Under the pieces are notes generated by a model. The model made no database searches, had not been told where the DNA came from, and worked only from the letters and a program-made list of their open reading frames with translations. Below, one piece after another: positions 34,371 through 43,622 of a stretch of DNA of 64,000 nucleotides. The DNA is taken from contig NC_090290.1 of assembly GCF_037392515.1 (NCBI RefSeq), positions 18,675,753-18,739,752 of the forward strand, read 5' to 3'. Source of the stretch: Haliotis asinina. Lineage: Eukaryota > Mollusca > Gastropoda > Lepetellida > Haliotidae. A program made the translations under genes and the position numbers. Positions within the stretch are counted from its first letter, which is position 1. The number at the start of each line of letters is the position of its first letter.

Positions 34371-34538
34371 AAAAGAGACCCGGGAGCAACCTAGAGAGAC
34401 GACTAACGGCTGGTAAACCTCGCTCACTTATAACACATGCAATGGTATCCCAGTTGATCCGTGTTCATGCTGTTGATCACGTGATTATTTACAGATCACC
34501 GCCATATAGCTGGAATATTTCTGAGTGTGGCGTTATGC
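34371..34538 (+). mobile_element. SINE-A copy, tail split by a Mutator-like MITE
   Basis: From 'gagacccgggagcaacct' through 'gttcatgctgttgatcacg' to 'tggaatatttctgagtgtgg' and 'cgttatgc'. The tail sequence 'gcgttatgc' is duplicated on the far side of the MITE (35150-35158). Confidence 0.85.
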
Positions 34539-35149
34539 ACTGTGCACTTAGTGTCGGTACTATTCGTCACACTCCACTACTGAGTCTAACAAACCCTAGT
34601 AGGAGGTCGCATCAGGTAACCTTTTAGCGACCTATGGCCGTCCAGTCAAACGCGAGAGGGCGGATTTAACTAATCAGACAAAGGTTACTGTTTAGAGCTT
34701 GGTGGGACTTTAAAAAATCGCTAGACACTGACACTAATCCCCTAATAGACAAAAAGCAGCATAAAACACATGTATTTGACCTGTAGTATATATCCTTAGG
34801 GCTTCCTGATGACATGGTTACAAACAGTTAATATTTCCGATGGCATCCTTGAATATTGACAAACACGTTATTTTCAGCGACTGTTTACTCACTGTTGACA
34901 GTACTGTAGCTTGCTGCATGTGCTTTAGCCGGTAATGAACGTCTGGGAAATAGCATTCGGAATCGTTCGGTTACAAATCTTTCCAAGTAAAAGTTCAAAA
35001 GGTATGTGCGATTGTCCACTTTCGCGATTTGGTAAGCTGTGTTCTGACTGGTCAGTCTCGAAGGTTACTTGACGCGACCTCCAACTAGGTTTTGTTGGAC
35101 TCCGTAGTGGAGTGTACCGAAAAGTACTCAGACTAAGTTTGCTTGACTG
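34539..35149 (+). mobile_element. Mutator-like non-autonomous element, 611 bp, 9-bp target duplication
   Basis: The left end 'actgtgcacttagtgtcggt' and the right end '..actaagtttgcttgactg' are inverted repeats that continue inward ('ctactgagtctaacaaaccc' against 'ggttttgttggactccgtag'). It is flanked by a perfect 9-bp direct repeat 'gcgttatgc'. The interior matches the 3935-4535 element in reverse. It has no coding capacity. Long inverted ends plus a 9-bp duplication fit the Mutator superfamily. Confidence 0.9.
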
Positions 35150-35235
35150 GCGTTATGCAACAACAAACTGTAAAAAGCTCGCAACCAAGGCGAAGGAATT
35201 CTGATACTAACAACAACAAAATGAAACTATCCAGA

Positions 35236-35241
35236 TTTATT
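35236..35241 (-). terminator. Polyadenylation signal of gene 3
   Basis: AATAAA on the minus strand, about 70 bp beyond the stop codon of gene 3. Confidence 0.65.
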
Positions 35242-35308
35242 CCCACAGAAAACTACCAAACACTATAAACTTCCATCAAAGTCCAGCGTGGCAGTTAGAT
35301 TCCCGACT

Positions 35309-36871
35309 CTAGAAACCGCCGTTCAATCCGGCTAGAGGTTCCTGGTTCATACCTCCGTTCAGCCCGGAGGGTAGTCCCTGGTTCATACCGTCGTTCATTC
35401 TTGATGGAAGGCCCTGGTTTAGATCGCCGTTCATTCCAGATGGAAGTCCCTGGTTCATACCACTGTTCAATCCAGAGGGAAGTCCCTGGTTCATACCACT
35501 GTTCAATCCAGAGGGAAGTCCCTGGTTCATACCACCATTCATTCCAGATGGAAGCCCCTGGTTCATACCACTGTTCAATCCAGAGGGAAGTCCCTGGTTC
35601 ATACCACCATTAATTCCAGATGGAAGCCCCTGGTTCATACCACCGTTCATTCCAGAGGGAAGTCCCTGGTTCATACCACCATTCATTCCAGATGGAAGCC
35701 CCTGGTTCATACCACCGTTCATTCCAGAGGTAAGTCCTTGGTTCATACCGCCGTTCATTCCAGAGGGAAGTCCCTGGTTCATGCCAGGGGGGACACCTTG
35801 GTTTATACCAGTGTTCAGTGAAGATGGGAGCCCCTGGTTCATACCACTGTTGAGTCCAGAGGGGAGACCCTGGTTCATACCGGCGTTCAATCCAGAGGGG
35901 ATCATACCTGCTTGAAGTCCTTGTCCACCTGCAGTGTTCATGTTTCCGTCTCCCATTCCGCCTGTCATCCCTTGTCCGAAACCGCCTACATTGTTGTTGC
36001 TACCTGGGTTCTGCATGCCAAGAAGTCCCTGGCCGAAGAGCTGGTTCTGGTTGGTGAATGAGGTGGTGGCAGGTCGACTGTCGTAGCCGATCTTGCAGCA
36101 CAGAGGGATGACATCTCTGCAAGTGGACCCAAAGATCTGATGAGAGGGACATAGAGCCAGTCCACGACCGGTCAGCTCCTCGAAGGACAGGTTCTCCACG
36201 GTCTCGGAGGATGTGGCGGTCTGTCCCTGGTAGATGGTGAAGGGGGTGCCCAGGATGCCGCGGGGAGTACGAGACTGACTCCACCAGGTACGGTCGGTCA
36301 GGATATCGCCGAGAGCACGACTGGAACACACCTCTTCAGTGCGGGAGTATTCAGTGACGACCAACTGGAACTGACCCTGGAGAGTTGCCGCTTGGTTGGA
36401 GGAGATGCGAGCTGTAAGACGAAGGGCATTGCCAAATCGGTTTCCAAACCACGGGTTGTTGTTGTTGTTGCCAAGGCTGAAGGTAACCTTCATCTCGTCC
36501 CCATTCGAGTTCTTGGCGATACAGGTCTGGTACTGGTTGGGGTCTTGCTGGAACATGCCGCCCCTTCCTAAACCAGCAGGTTGTGCCTGTCCCCACCCTC
36601 CTTGTCCCATGCCCAAAGCACCTATGCCCCATCCACCAAACTGACCTTGACCTTGACCAAATCCATCACCCTGATCCATGTTCCACGCACTGTTGTCCCA
36701 TCCACCTAATTGAACTTGACCTTGGTTCGTGCCCCATGCACTTCCGCCTAATCCTCCCATCTGACCTTGACCTTGGCCCTGTCCCTGATTCATGCCCGAC
36801 CACTGAGCATACACATATTGAGAGGCGAACCCGACCACCACACACAGAGCTACGACGATTTGGCTGACCAT
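35309..36871 (-). CDS. Gene 3: long SOD-like family member with expanded repeat tail
   Basis: Single exon, 520 aa. The signal peptide starts MVSQIVVALCVVVGFASQ. A longer Gly/Gln/Trp-rich segment follows, with three loose repeats around GQGQGQ and AWGTNQ/AWNMDQ. The same six-cysteine SOD-like core then runs from YQTCIAKNSNGDEMKV to PLCCKIGYDS. The tail holds about 16 copies of a 12-residue unit GMNQGLPSGMNG (with LNS and ING variants) and ends GLNGGF. The open frame extends further upstream, but the chosen Met follows the TATA box and begins the signal peptide. Its promoter lacks the shared CRE module. Part of the core is nearly identical to gene 2 in DNA. The role is unknown; the repeat tail suggests a disordered or elastic extracellular polymer, by inference. 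Confidence 0.9.
   Translation of the reverse strand: MVSQIVVALCVVVGFASQYVYAQWSGMNQGQGQGQGQMGGLGGSAWGTNQGQVQLGGWDNSAWNMDQGDGFGQGQGQFGGWGIGALGMGQGGWGQAQPAGLGRGGMFQQDPNQYQTCIAKNSNGDEMKVTFSLGNNNNNPWFGNRFGNALRLTARISSNQAATLQGQFQLVVTEYSRTEEVCSSRALGDILTDRTWWSQSRTPRGILGTPFTIYQGQTATSSETVENLSFEELTGRGLALCPSHQIFGSTCRDVIPLCCKIGYDSRPATTSFTNQNQLFGQGLLGMQNPGSNNNVGGFGQGMTGGMGDGNMNTAGGQGLQAGMIPSGLNAGMNQGLPSGLNSGMNQGLPSSLNTGINQGVPPGMNQGLPSGMNGGMNQGLTSGMNGGMNQGLPSGMNGGMNQGLPSGMNGGMNQGLPSGINGGMNQGLPSGLNSGMNQGLPSGMNGGMNQGLPSGLNSGMNQGLPSGLNSGMNQGLPSGMNGDLNQGLPSRMNDGMNQGLPSGLNGGMNQEPLAGLNGGF
35315..35905 (-). repeat. 36-bp minisatellite encoding the tail of gene 3
   Basis: About 16 in-frame copies of a 36-bp unit. 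All length changes keep the frame (one unit is 24 bp). In the paralogues the matching GMNQGLPSGMNGG occurs once, so the array grew from a single unit within this gene. Confidence 0.95.
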
Positions 36872-36923
36872 AGTGACTCTACACTGACCAAGTGATTGTG
36901 ACTGGACACTGGAGGGTCGAGGG

Positions 36924-36930
36924 TTATATC
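36924..36930 (-). promoter_or_regulatory. TATA box of gene 3
   Basis: GATATAA on the minus strand, 53 bp before the ATG. The 100 bp further upstream do not match the module of genes 2, 4, 5 and 6. Confidence 0.65.
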
Positions 36931-37324
36931 TGTCTCCAGATTGAGGTGTGGGGACGTCCCCCAGCAGCCAATAGCCAGGGGGTCGTTGTTCACCTTCCCA
37001 GTCCAAGGAGCGACCACCGTTACAAGCGGGGCAATGACCATGATTGTAAAAAGGTGTAATGTTAGGTCGTATCAGAAATTGATTTTTTCCAACCAGAAGA
37101 AGTTGAAAATATAAGTGCATATAATTGCAGCAAAAAGTCGAAATAGACGAATACTTTTATTATAGATTGATTTTCTTACAGTCGGTTGACCGATTCAATT
37201 TATTCGAACTTTTGTGATTAGTAGAACGTACATTGTGAAAATCCCAGGTAAGACTGCTAACTGTGTCTCCACGTTTTTATATCTTTTTCATTGAGCAAAC
37301 CTAATTTAAATGGTACCTGATACA

Positions 37325-37372
37325 CGTCAGTGTCATCTACAGACGTATCATTAGTGTTATCTACCACTTCAG
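37325..37372. repeat. Two outlying units of the 48-bp array
   Basis: 'tcatctacagacgtatcatt' and 'agtgttatctaccacttcag' match the 24-bp half-units of the large array that starts at 37515. The intervening SINE-B therefore appears to have landed inside the array edge. Confidence 0.65.
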
Positions 37373-37514
37373 GGATTGTTGGGTAGCTTAATGGTTAAAG
37401 CGTTCACTCGTCACACGTTCGATAACCCACATGGGTACAATGCGTCAGGCCGTGGTGTCCACAGCTGTGATGTTGCTGGAATATTGCTAATAGCGGCGTA
37501 AAACCATACTCATT
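37373..37514 (+). mobile_element. SINE-B copy at the left edge of the 48-bp array
   Basis: Head 'gggtagcttaatggttaaag' to 'cacgttcgataaccc', body 'gatgttgctggaatattgct', tail 'gcggcgtaaaaccatactca'. Array units lie on both sides. Confidence 0.9.
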
Positions 37515-40500
37515 CACTCACTATCTACTGCTGCAGATAGTGTTATCTACCACTACATCGTCAGTATCATCTAGTGCTTCATCCTCAGTGTTATCTACAA
37601 CTACATCGTCTGTATCATCTAGTGCTTCATCCTCAGTGTTATCTACCACTACATCGTCTGTATCATCTAGTGCTTCATCCTCAGTGTTATCTACCACTAC
37701 ATCGTCTGTATCATCTAGTGCTTCATCCTCAGTGTTATCTACCACTACATCGTCAGTATCATCTAGTGCTTCATCCTCAGTGTTATCTACCACTACATCG
37801 TCTGTATCATCTAGTGCTTCATCCTCAGTGTTATCTACCACTACATCGTCAGTATCATCTAGTGCTTCATCCTCAGTGTTAGCTACCACTACATCGTCTG
37901 TATCATCTAGTGCATCCTCAGTGTTATCTACCACTACATCGTCTGTATCATCTAGTGCTTCATCCTCAGTGTTATCTACCACTACATCGTCAGTATCATC
38001 TAGTGCTTCATCCTCAGTGTTATCTACCACTACATCGTCTGTATCATCTAGTGCTTCATCCTCAGTGTTATCTACCACTACATCGTCAGTATCATCTAGT
38101 GCTTCATCCTCAGTGTTATCTACCACTACATCGTCTGTATCATCTAGTGCTTCATCCTCAGTGTTATCTACCACTACATCGTCAGTATCATCTAGTGCAT
38201 CCTCAGTGTTATCTACCATTACATCGTCAGTATCATCTAGTGCTTCATCCTCAGTGTTATCTACCACTACATCGTCAGTATCATCTAGTGCATCCTCAGT
38301 GTTATCTACCACTACATCGTCAGTATCATCTAGTGCTTCATCCTCAGCGTTATCTACCAATACATCGTCAGTATCATCTAGTGCTTCATCCTCAGTGTTA
38401 GCTACCACTACATCGTCAGTATCATCTAGTGCTTCATCCTCAGTGTTATCTACCACTACATCGTCAGTATCATCTAGTGCTTCATCCTCAGTGTTATCTA
38501 CCACTACATCGTCAGTATCATCTAGTGCTTCATCCTCAGTGTTATCTACCACTACATCGTCAGTATCATCTAGTGCTTCATCCTCAGTGTTATCTACCAC
38601 TACATCGTCAGTATCATCTAGTGCTTCATCCTCAGTGTTATCTACCACTACATCGTCAGTATCATCTAGTGCTTCATCCTCAGTGTTATCTACCACTACA
38701 TCGTCAATATCATCTAGTGCTTCATCCTCAGTGTTATCTACCACTACATCGTCAGTATCATCTAGTACTTCATCCTCAGTGTTATCTACCACTACATCGT
38801 CAGTATCATCTAGTGCTTCATCCTCAGTGTTATCTACCACTACATCGTCAGTATCATCTAGTGCTTCATCCTCAGTGTTATCTACCACTACATCGTCTGT
38901 ATCATCTAGTGCTTCATTCTCAGTGTTATCTACCACTACATCGTCAGTATCATCTAGTGCATCCTCAGTGTTATCTACCACTACATCGTCAGTATCATCT
39001 AGTACTTCATCCTCAGTGTTATCTACCACTACATCGTCAGTATCATCTAGTGCTTCATCCTCAGTGTTATCTACCACTACATCGTCTGTATCATCTAGTG
39101 CTTCCTCAGTGTTATCTACCACTACATCGTCAGTATCATCTAGTGCATCCTCAGTGTTATCTACCACTACATCGTCAGTATCATCTAGTGCTTCATCCTC
39201 AGTGTTAGCTACCACTACATCGTCAGTATCATCTAGTGCTTCATCCTCAGTGTTATCTACCACTACATCGTCAGTATCATCTAGTGCATCCTTAGTGTTA
39301 TCTACCACTACATCGTCTGTATCATCTAGTGCTTCATCCTCAGTGTTATCTACCACTACATCGTCTGTATCATCTAGTGCTTCATCCTCAGTGTTATCTA
39401 CCACTACATCGTCAGTATCATCTAGTGCTTCATCCTCAGTGTTATCTACCACTACATCGTCAGTATCATCTAGTGCTTCATCCTCAGTGTTATCTACCAC
39501 TACATCGTCAGTATCATCTAGTGCTTCATCCTCAGTGTTATCTACCACTACATCGTCAGTATCATCTAGTGCATCCTCAGTGTTAGCTACCACTACATCG
39601 TCAGTATCATCTAGTGCATCCTTAGTGTTATCTACAACTACATCGTCTGTATCATCTAGTGCTTCATCCTCAGTGTTATCTACCACTACATCGTCAGTAT
39701 CATCTAGTGCTTCATCCTCAGTGTTATCTACCACTACATCGTCAGTATCATCTAGTGCATCCTTAGTGTTATCTACCACTACATCGTCAGTATCATCTAG
39801 TGCTTCATCCTCAGTGTTATCTACCACTACATCGTCAATATCATCTAGTGCTTCATCCTCAGTGTTATCTACCACTACATCGTCAGTATCATCTAGTGCT
39901 TCATCCTCAGTGTTAGCTACCACTACATCGTCAGTATCATCTAGTGCATCCTCAGTGTTATCTACCACTACATCGTCAGTATCATCTAGTGCATCCTTAG
40001 TGTTATCTACCACTACATCGTCAGTATCATCTAGTGCTTCATCCTCAGTGTTATCTACCACTACATCGTCAATATCATCTAGTGCTTCATCCTCAGTGTT
40101 ATCTACCACTACATCGTCAGTATCATCTAGTGCATCCTTAGTGTTATCTACCACTACATCGTCTGTATCATCTAGTGCTTCATCCTCAGTGTTATCTACC
40201 ACTACATCGTCTGTATCATCTAGTGCTTCATCCTCAGTGTTATCTACCACTACATCGTCAGTATCATCTAGTGCTTCATCCTCAGTGTTATCTACCACTA
40301 CATCGTCTGTATCATCTAGTGCATCCTCAGTGTTATCTACCACTACATCGTCTGTATCATCTAGTGCTTCATCCTCAGTGTTATCTACCACTACATCGTC
40401 AGTATCATCTAGTGCTTCATCCTCAGTGTTATCTACCACTACATCGTCAGTATCATCTAGTGCTTCAACCTCGGTGTTATCTACCACTACATCGTCAGTA

Positions 40501-41240
40501 TCATCTAGTGCTTCATCCTCAGTGTTATCTACAACTACATCGTCAGTATCATCTAGTGCTTCAACCTCGGTGTTATCTACCACTACATCGTCAGTATCAT
40601 CTAGTGCTTCATCCTCAGTGTTATCTACAACTACATCGTCTGTATCATCTAGTGCATCCTCAGTGTTATCTACCACTACATCGTCAGTATCATCTAGTGC
40701 TTCATCCTCAGTGTTATCTACCACTACATCGTCAGTATCATCTAGTGCTTCATCCTCAGTGTTATCTACCACTACATCGTCTGTATCATCTAGTGCATCC
40801 TCAGTGTTATCTACCACTACATCGTCAGTATCATCTAGTGCTTCATCCTCAGTGTTAGCTACCACTACATCGTCAGTATCATCTAGTGCTTCATCCTCAG
40901 TGTTATCTACCACTACATCGTCAGTATCATCTAGTGCTTCATCCTCAGTGTTAGCTACCACTACATCGTCAGTATCATCTAGTACATCCTCAGTGTTATC
41001 TACCACTACATCGTCTGTATCATCTAGTGCTTCATCCTCAGCAACATTGTCAACGTTATCTATCGGTGCATCGTTAGTGACACCTACCGCAACATTGTCA
41101 ACGTTATCTATCGGTGCACCGTCAGTGACATCTACCGCAGCATTGTCAACGTTATCTATCGGTGCATCGTCAGTGACATCTACCGCAACATTGTCAACGT
41201 TATCTATCGGTGCATCGTCAGCGTTATCCATTACTGCATC
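37515..41240. repeat. 48-bp minisatellite array, about 77 units
   Basis: The unit combines two related 24-bp halves: 'ttatctaccactacatcgtc' plus AGTA, and 'tcatctagtgcttcatcctc' plus AGTG. A 45-bp variant lacks 'ttc'. About four diverged but equally long units occupy the right edge (41041-41240), next to a SINE-A. The commonest variation is A/T in 'cgtc(a/t)gta'. No length change breaks a multiple of three, so several frames on both strands stay open for 1,240-1,250 codons. Confidence 0.95.
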
Positions 41241-41282
41241 GCACCGTGAAGATCTGGATTGGAATTGATCTTCTGTAACCAA
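37521..41282 (-). CDS. Open frame for an Asp-rich repeat protein; doubtful as a gene
   Basis: Minus-strand frame of 1,253 codons made almost wholly of EDEALDDTDDVVVDNT units (half the residues acidic). It would be an extremely acidic protein, like the Asp-rich calcium-binding proteins of molluscan shells. Against a gene: the first residues (MVTEDQFQSRSSR) are the head of a SINE-A, there is no signal peptide or TATA box, and the opposite strand (37540-41268) is equally open with a Ser/Thr-rich SSASSSVLSTTTSSV unit. For a gene: every length change keeps the frame, and it sits inside a cluster of secreted-protein genes. An upstream exon could supply a signal peptide, but none was seen. Confidence 0.2.
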   Translation of the reverse strand: MVTEDQFQSRSSRCDAVMDNADDAPIDNVDNVAVDVTDDAPIDNVDNAAVDVTDGAPIDNVDNVAVGVTNDAPIDNVDNVAEDEALDDTDDVVVDNTEDVLDDTDDVVVANTEDEALDDTDDVVVDNTEDEALDDTDDVVVANTEDEALDDTDDVVVDNTEDALDDTDDVVVDNTEDEALDDTDDVVVDNTEDEALDDTDDVVVDNTEDALDDTDDVVVDNTEDEALDDTDDVVVDNTEVEALDDTDDVVVDNTEDEALDDTDDVVVDNTEVEALDDTDDVVVDNTEDEALDDTDDVVVDNTEDEALDDTDDVVVDNTEDALDDTDDVVVDNTEDEALDDTDDVVVDNTEDEALDDTDDVVVDNTEDEALDDTDDVVVDNTKDALDDTDDVVVDNTEDEALDDIDDVVVDNTEDEALDDTDDVVVDNTKDALDDTDDVVVDNTEDALDDTDDVVVANTEDEALDDTDDVVVDNTEDEALDDIDDVVVDNTEDEALDDTDDVVVDNTKDALDDTDDVVVDNTEDEALDDTDDVVVDNTEDEALDDTDDVVVDNTKDALDDTDDVVVANTEDALDDTDDVVVDNTEDEALDDTDDVVVDNTEDEALDDTDDVVVDNTEDEALDDTDDVVVDNTEDEALDDTDDVVVDNTEDEALDDTDDVVVDNTKDALDDTDDVVVDNTEDEALDDTDDVVVANTEDEALDDTDDVVVDNTEDALDDTDDVVVDNTEEALDDTDDVVVDNTEDEALDDTDDVVVDNTEDEVLDDTDDVVVDNTEDALDDTDDVVVDNTENEALDDTDDVVVDNTEDEALDDTDDVVVDNTEDEALDDTDDVVVDNTEDEVLDDTDDVVVDNTEDEALDDIDDVVVDNTEDEALDDTDDVVVDNTEDEALDDTDDVVVDNTEDEALDDTDDVVVDNTEDEALDDTDDVVVDNTEDEALDDTDDVVVDNTEDEALDDTDDVVVANTEDEALDDTDDVLVDNAEDEALDDTDDVVVDNTEDALDDTDDVVVDNTEDEALDDTDDVMVDNTEDALDDTDDVVVDNTEDEALDDTDDVVVDNTEDEALDDTDDVVVDNTEDEALDDTDDVVVDNTEDEALDDTDDVVVDNTEDEALDDTDDVVVDNTEDALDDTDDVVVANTEDEALDDTDDVVVDNTEDEALDDTDDVVVDNTEDEALDDTDDVVVDNTEDEALDDTDDVVVDNTEDEALDDTDDVVVDNTEDEALDDTDDVVVDNTEDEALDDTDDVVVDNTICSSR

Positions 41283-41475
41283 TGCTTGTCGTAAGTGGCA
41301 CTAACGAGATCGGGTGGTCGCTGACTTGGTTGACACATGTCATCGGTCGCAATTGCGTAGATGGATTCACGTGATGTAGATCACTGGATTGTCTGGTCCA
41401 GTTTATTTACAGACCATCGCCATATAGCTGGAATATTGCTGACTATGGCGTAAATCTACCCTCACTCCTTACACT
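41242..41475 (+). mobile_element. SINE-A copy at the right edge of the 48-bp array
   Basis: Begins 'accgtgaagatctggattgg', directly after the diverged array units, and continues with 'gagatcgggtggtcgctgac', 'ggttgacacatgtcatcgg' and the tail 'ggcgtaaatctaccctcact'. Confidence 0.9.
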
Positions 41476-41978
41476 AGTAAGTGTTATCGTCTGCTGTATT
41501 TCAGTGGTATATACTGCTGTTATCTGAATTCTCACATTTTGAATACTAGTATACGTTAACTGATCTATAGGTTTCACCAATCAAGTCTGAGCACCCGATT
41601 CTTTAGCTGCCTCAACAATATATCGATCCGTATCATAACGCTTGGATCTTTCCAGTACGTATATTACGTATCGCTTGTAAGCTGAAGCAAAGTTCTTTTC
41701 ATCAGTGATGTAAGTCCATGTACCCGCTTTATCATTTATGTCTAGTTAATTAGTCAATAAATAATGTAAAATTTTATTGTAAAACATAAGCTCATTTGAC
41801 ACCAAATTTGCAATGAAGACCAATGTATGCTTTTTGACAAGAGTTATTCATCTGCAAGAGCGTATCCCGTGGTAGTATCCATGACCCCTTGTATCCTATT
41901 TCTCATTAGGAAAAGGTGTGTGATTAAATGCAATAAAAACACAGTGAATTCAGCCTGAAGGTTCCACATTAGTAATCA
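41476..41978. other. Upstream DNA of gene 4, no gene seen
   Basis: 41480-41525 loosely resembles array units ('agtgttatcgtctgctgtat'), perhaps the array's far side beyond the SINE-A. The rest is unique. Confidence 0.4.
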
Positions 41979-42077
41979 GCTGGTAATTAGCTTCCAACGT
42001 CACGCTGTTGTAAGAGGAAGACCCACGCACACCTTGGTCAAATTTATGGCCCCGCACCTCGAGAGATGTACATATAA
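41979..42077 (+). promoter_or_regulatory. Promoter module of gene 4, altered CRE
   Basis: CAGCTG and TAATTAG (41978-41990), then CAACGTCA (41995-42002) where the paralogues have TGACGTCA, the conserved block with 'ttggtcaaatttatggcccc' and 'gcacctcgagag', and CATATAA (42071-42077). The CRE left half-site is changed, so gene 4 may respond less to CREB/ATF factors than gene 5 despite an identical product. Confidence 0.75.
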
Positions 42078-42132
42078 CCTGAGTTCGACAGTGGTCAGAC
42101 ATTCTCAATCGGTCAGTCAGTCCACAAACAAA

Positions 42133-43029
42133 ATGGTTCATCAACTCGTTGTCGCTGTGTGTGTGGTGTTGGGGTTCGCCTCTCACCAGGTGGGTGCCCA
42201 GTGGTGGGGCATGGGGCAAGGTCAAGGTCAAATGGGAGGAATGGGAGCTGGTGCAGTTGGTGGAGGAGGGTGGGGCAACAACGTGTTCCAACCGCTGAAT
42301 CCCAATTTGAGGGAAGACAACACCCTGTACCAGACCTGTATCGCCAAGAACTCCAACGGCGACGACATGAAAGTCACCTTCAGCCTTGGCAACAACAACA
42401 ACTTCAACAACCCGATATTTAACCGATTCGGTGGAGGTCGTAACATGCGTCTCTCAGCTGTCATCGCCTCTAACCCTTCTTCAACTCTTCAAGGTCAGTT
42501 CCAGTTTGTCGTCACTGAATACGCCCGCACTGAAGAGGTGTGTTCCAGTCGTGCTCTCGGCGACATCCTGACCGACCGTACCTGGTGGAGTCAGTCTCGT
42601 ACTCCCCGCGGCATCGTGGGCACCCCAGTCACAATCTTCCAGGGACAGACCGCCACATCCTCCGAGACCGTGGAGAACCTGTCCTTCGAGGAGCTGACCG
42701 GTCGTGGACTGGCTCTGTGTCCCTCTCACCAGATCTCTGGGTCCACCTGCTTGGATGTCATCCCTCTGTGCTGCAAGATCGGCTACGACAGTCGACCTGC
42801 CACCACCTCATTCACCAACCAGAACCAGCTCTTCGGCCAGGGACTTCTCGGCATGCAGAACCCAGGTAGCAACAACGGTATGGGAGGTGGATTCAACCAG
42901 GGACTGGGCGGCGGACTTTCTCAGGGAATGAACCAGGGACTTCCCTCCGGAATGAACGGAGGATTCGGTCAAGGTGGACTCCCCTCGAACAACGCTGGCT
43001 CCCAAATGATGGGAGGACTCTCTTTATAG
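42133..43029 (+). CDS. Gene 4: SOD-like family member, duplicate of gene 5
   Basis: Single exon, 298 aa. The signal peptide MVHQLVVAVCVVLGFASHQ is cleaved probably after VGA. A QWWGMGQGQGQMGG segment and the six-cysteine core follow (RNMRLSAVIAS and TPVTIFQGQ variants), and the tail ends AGSQMMGGLSL. As far as I can compare by eye, the predicted protein is identical to gene 5, with only a few silent DNA differences. The identity extends about 165 bp into the 3' flank (to about 43199) and upstream to about the CRE, defining a 1.2-kb duplicated unit. In-frame codons upstream of this Met lie within the promoter and are not expected to be translated. Confidence 0.92.
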   Translation: MVHQLVVAVCVVLGFASHQVGAQWWGMGQGQGQMGGMGAGAVGGGGWGNNVFQPLNPNLREDNTLYQTCIAKNSNGDDMKVTFSLGNNNNFNNPIFNRFGGGRNMRLSAVIASNPSSTLQGQFQFVVTEYARTEEVCSSRALGDILTDRTWWSQSRTPRGIVGTPVTIFQGQTATSSETVENLSFEELTGRGLALCPSHQISGSTCLDVIPLCCKIGYDSRPATTSFTNQNQLFGQGLLGMQNPGSNNGMGGGFNQGLGGGLSQGMNQGLPSGMNGGFGQGGLPSNNAGSQMMGGLSL

Positions 43030-43199
43030 ACAAGACTCATGTACACTAACCTATAGACTTCATCATCATCATGATTCGTTGTTTGACGGCGTCATAATCG
43101 TGTCCAGCAGGCTTCCTAGGAGGGAACAAAAGTAATTCCCTTATCACATGGTATGTCTTCCTTGTCAAGAAGACGCACTATGATATAAGTCAAATACTG

Positions 43200-43465
43200 T
43201 TCATAATCTCACTATCATTGTGTGTGCGGGAAGAGTCTGATGTGTGCAACCGTTTTCTATTAAACTTGTCTCTTTCAATTTGTTATATCTCATCCCTCAT
43301 TCACATCTGCGCAAGAAACGCCAAGGAAAATGTTTCCCTCGATCAAAACGTAAAAAAACATTCATCTGAACCATATGACCAAAACAGAAGGATTTGTCCT
43401 CAGTTTACAAGACAACATTATTTAAAGTCTGTAGTATGTATATATACTTGAGTTCCACTTTTGAT
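43200..43465. other. 3' flank of gene 4, no gene seen
   Basis: Unique DNA beyond the duplicated unit. An ATTAAA at 43259-43264 may serve as polyadenylation signal for gene 4; no AATAAA is nearer. Confidence 0.4.
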
Positions 43466-43622
43466 GTCGAACTTTAGTTTTACGCCGCTTTTAGCGATAT
43501 TCCAGCAATATGATGGCGGGGGACACCAGAAATGAGCTTCACACATTGTTCCGACGTGAGGTATCGAACCTGGGTATTGGACGTGACGAGCGAACGTTTT
43601 GACAACCTGGCTACCCCACCCC
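43466..43622 (-). mobile_element. SINE-B copy
   Basis: 'tttagttttacgccgctttt' to 'cctggctaccccacccc'. Body and head well kept. Confidence 0.9.

Noticed and set aside
37540-41268. Ser/Thr-rich 1,242-codon plus-strand frame (mucin-like)
   Set aside because: Mirror frame of the 48-bp array, with no signal peptide or promoter. It is open only because the unit has no stops and a length divisible by three.
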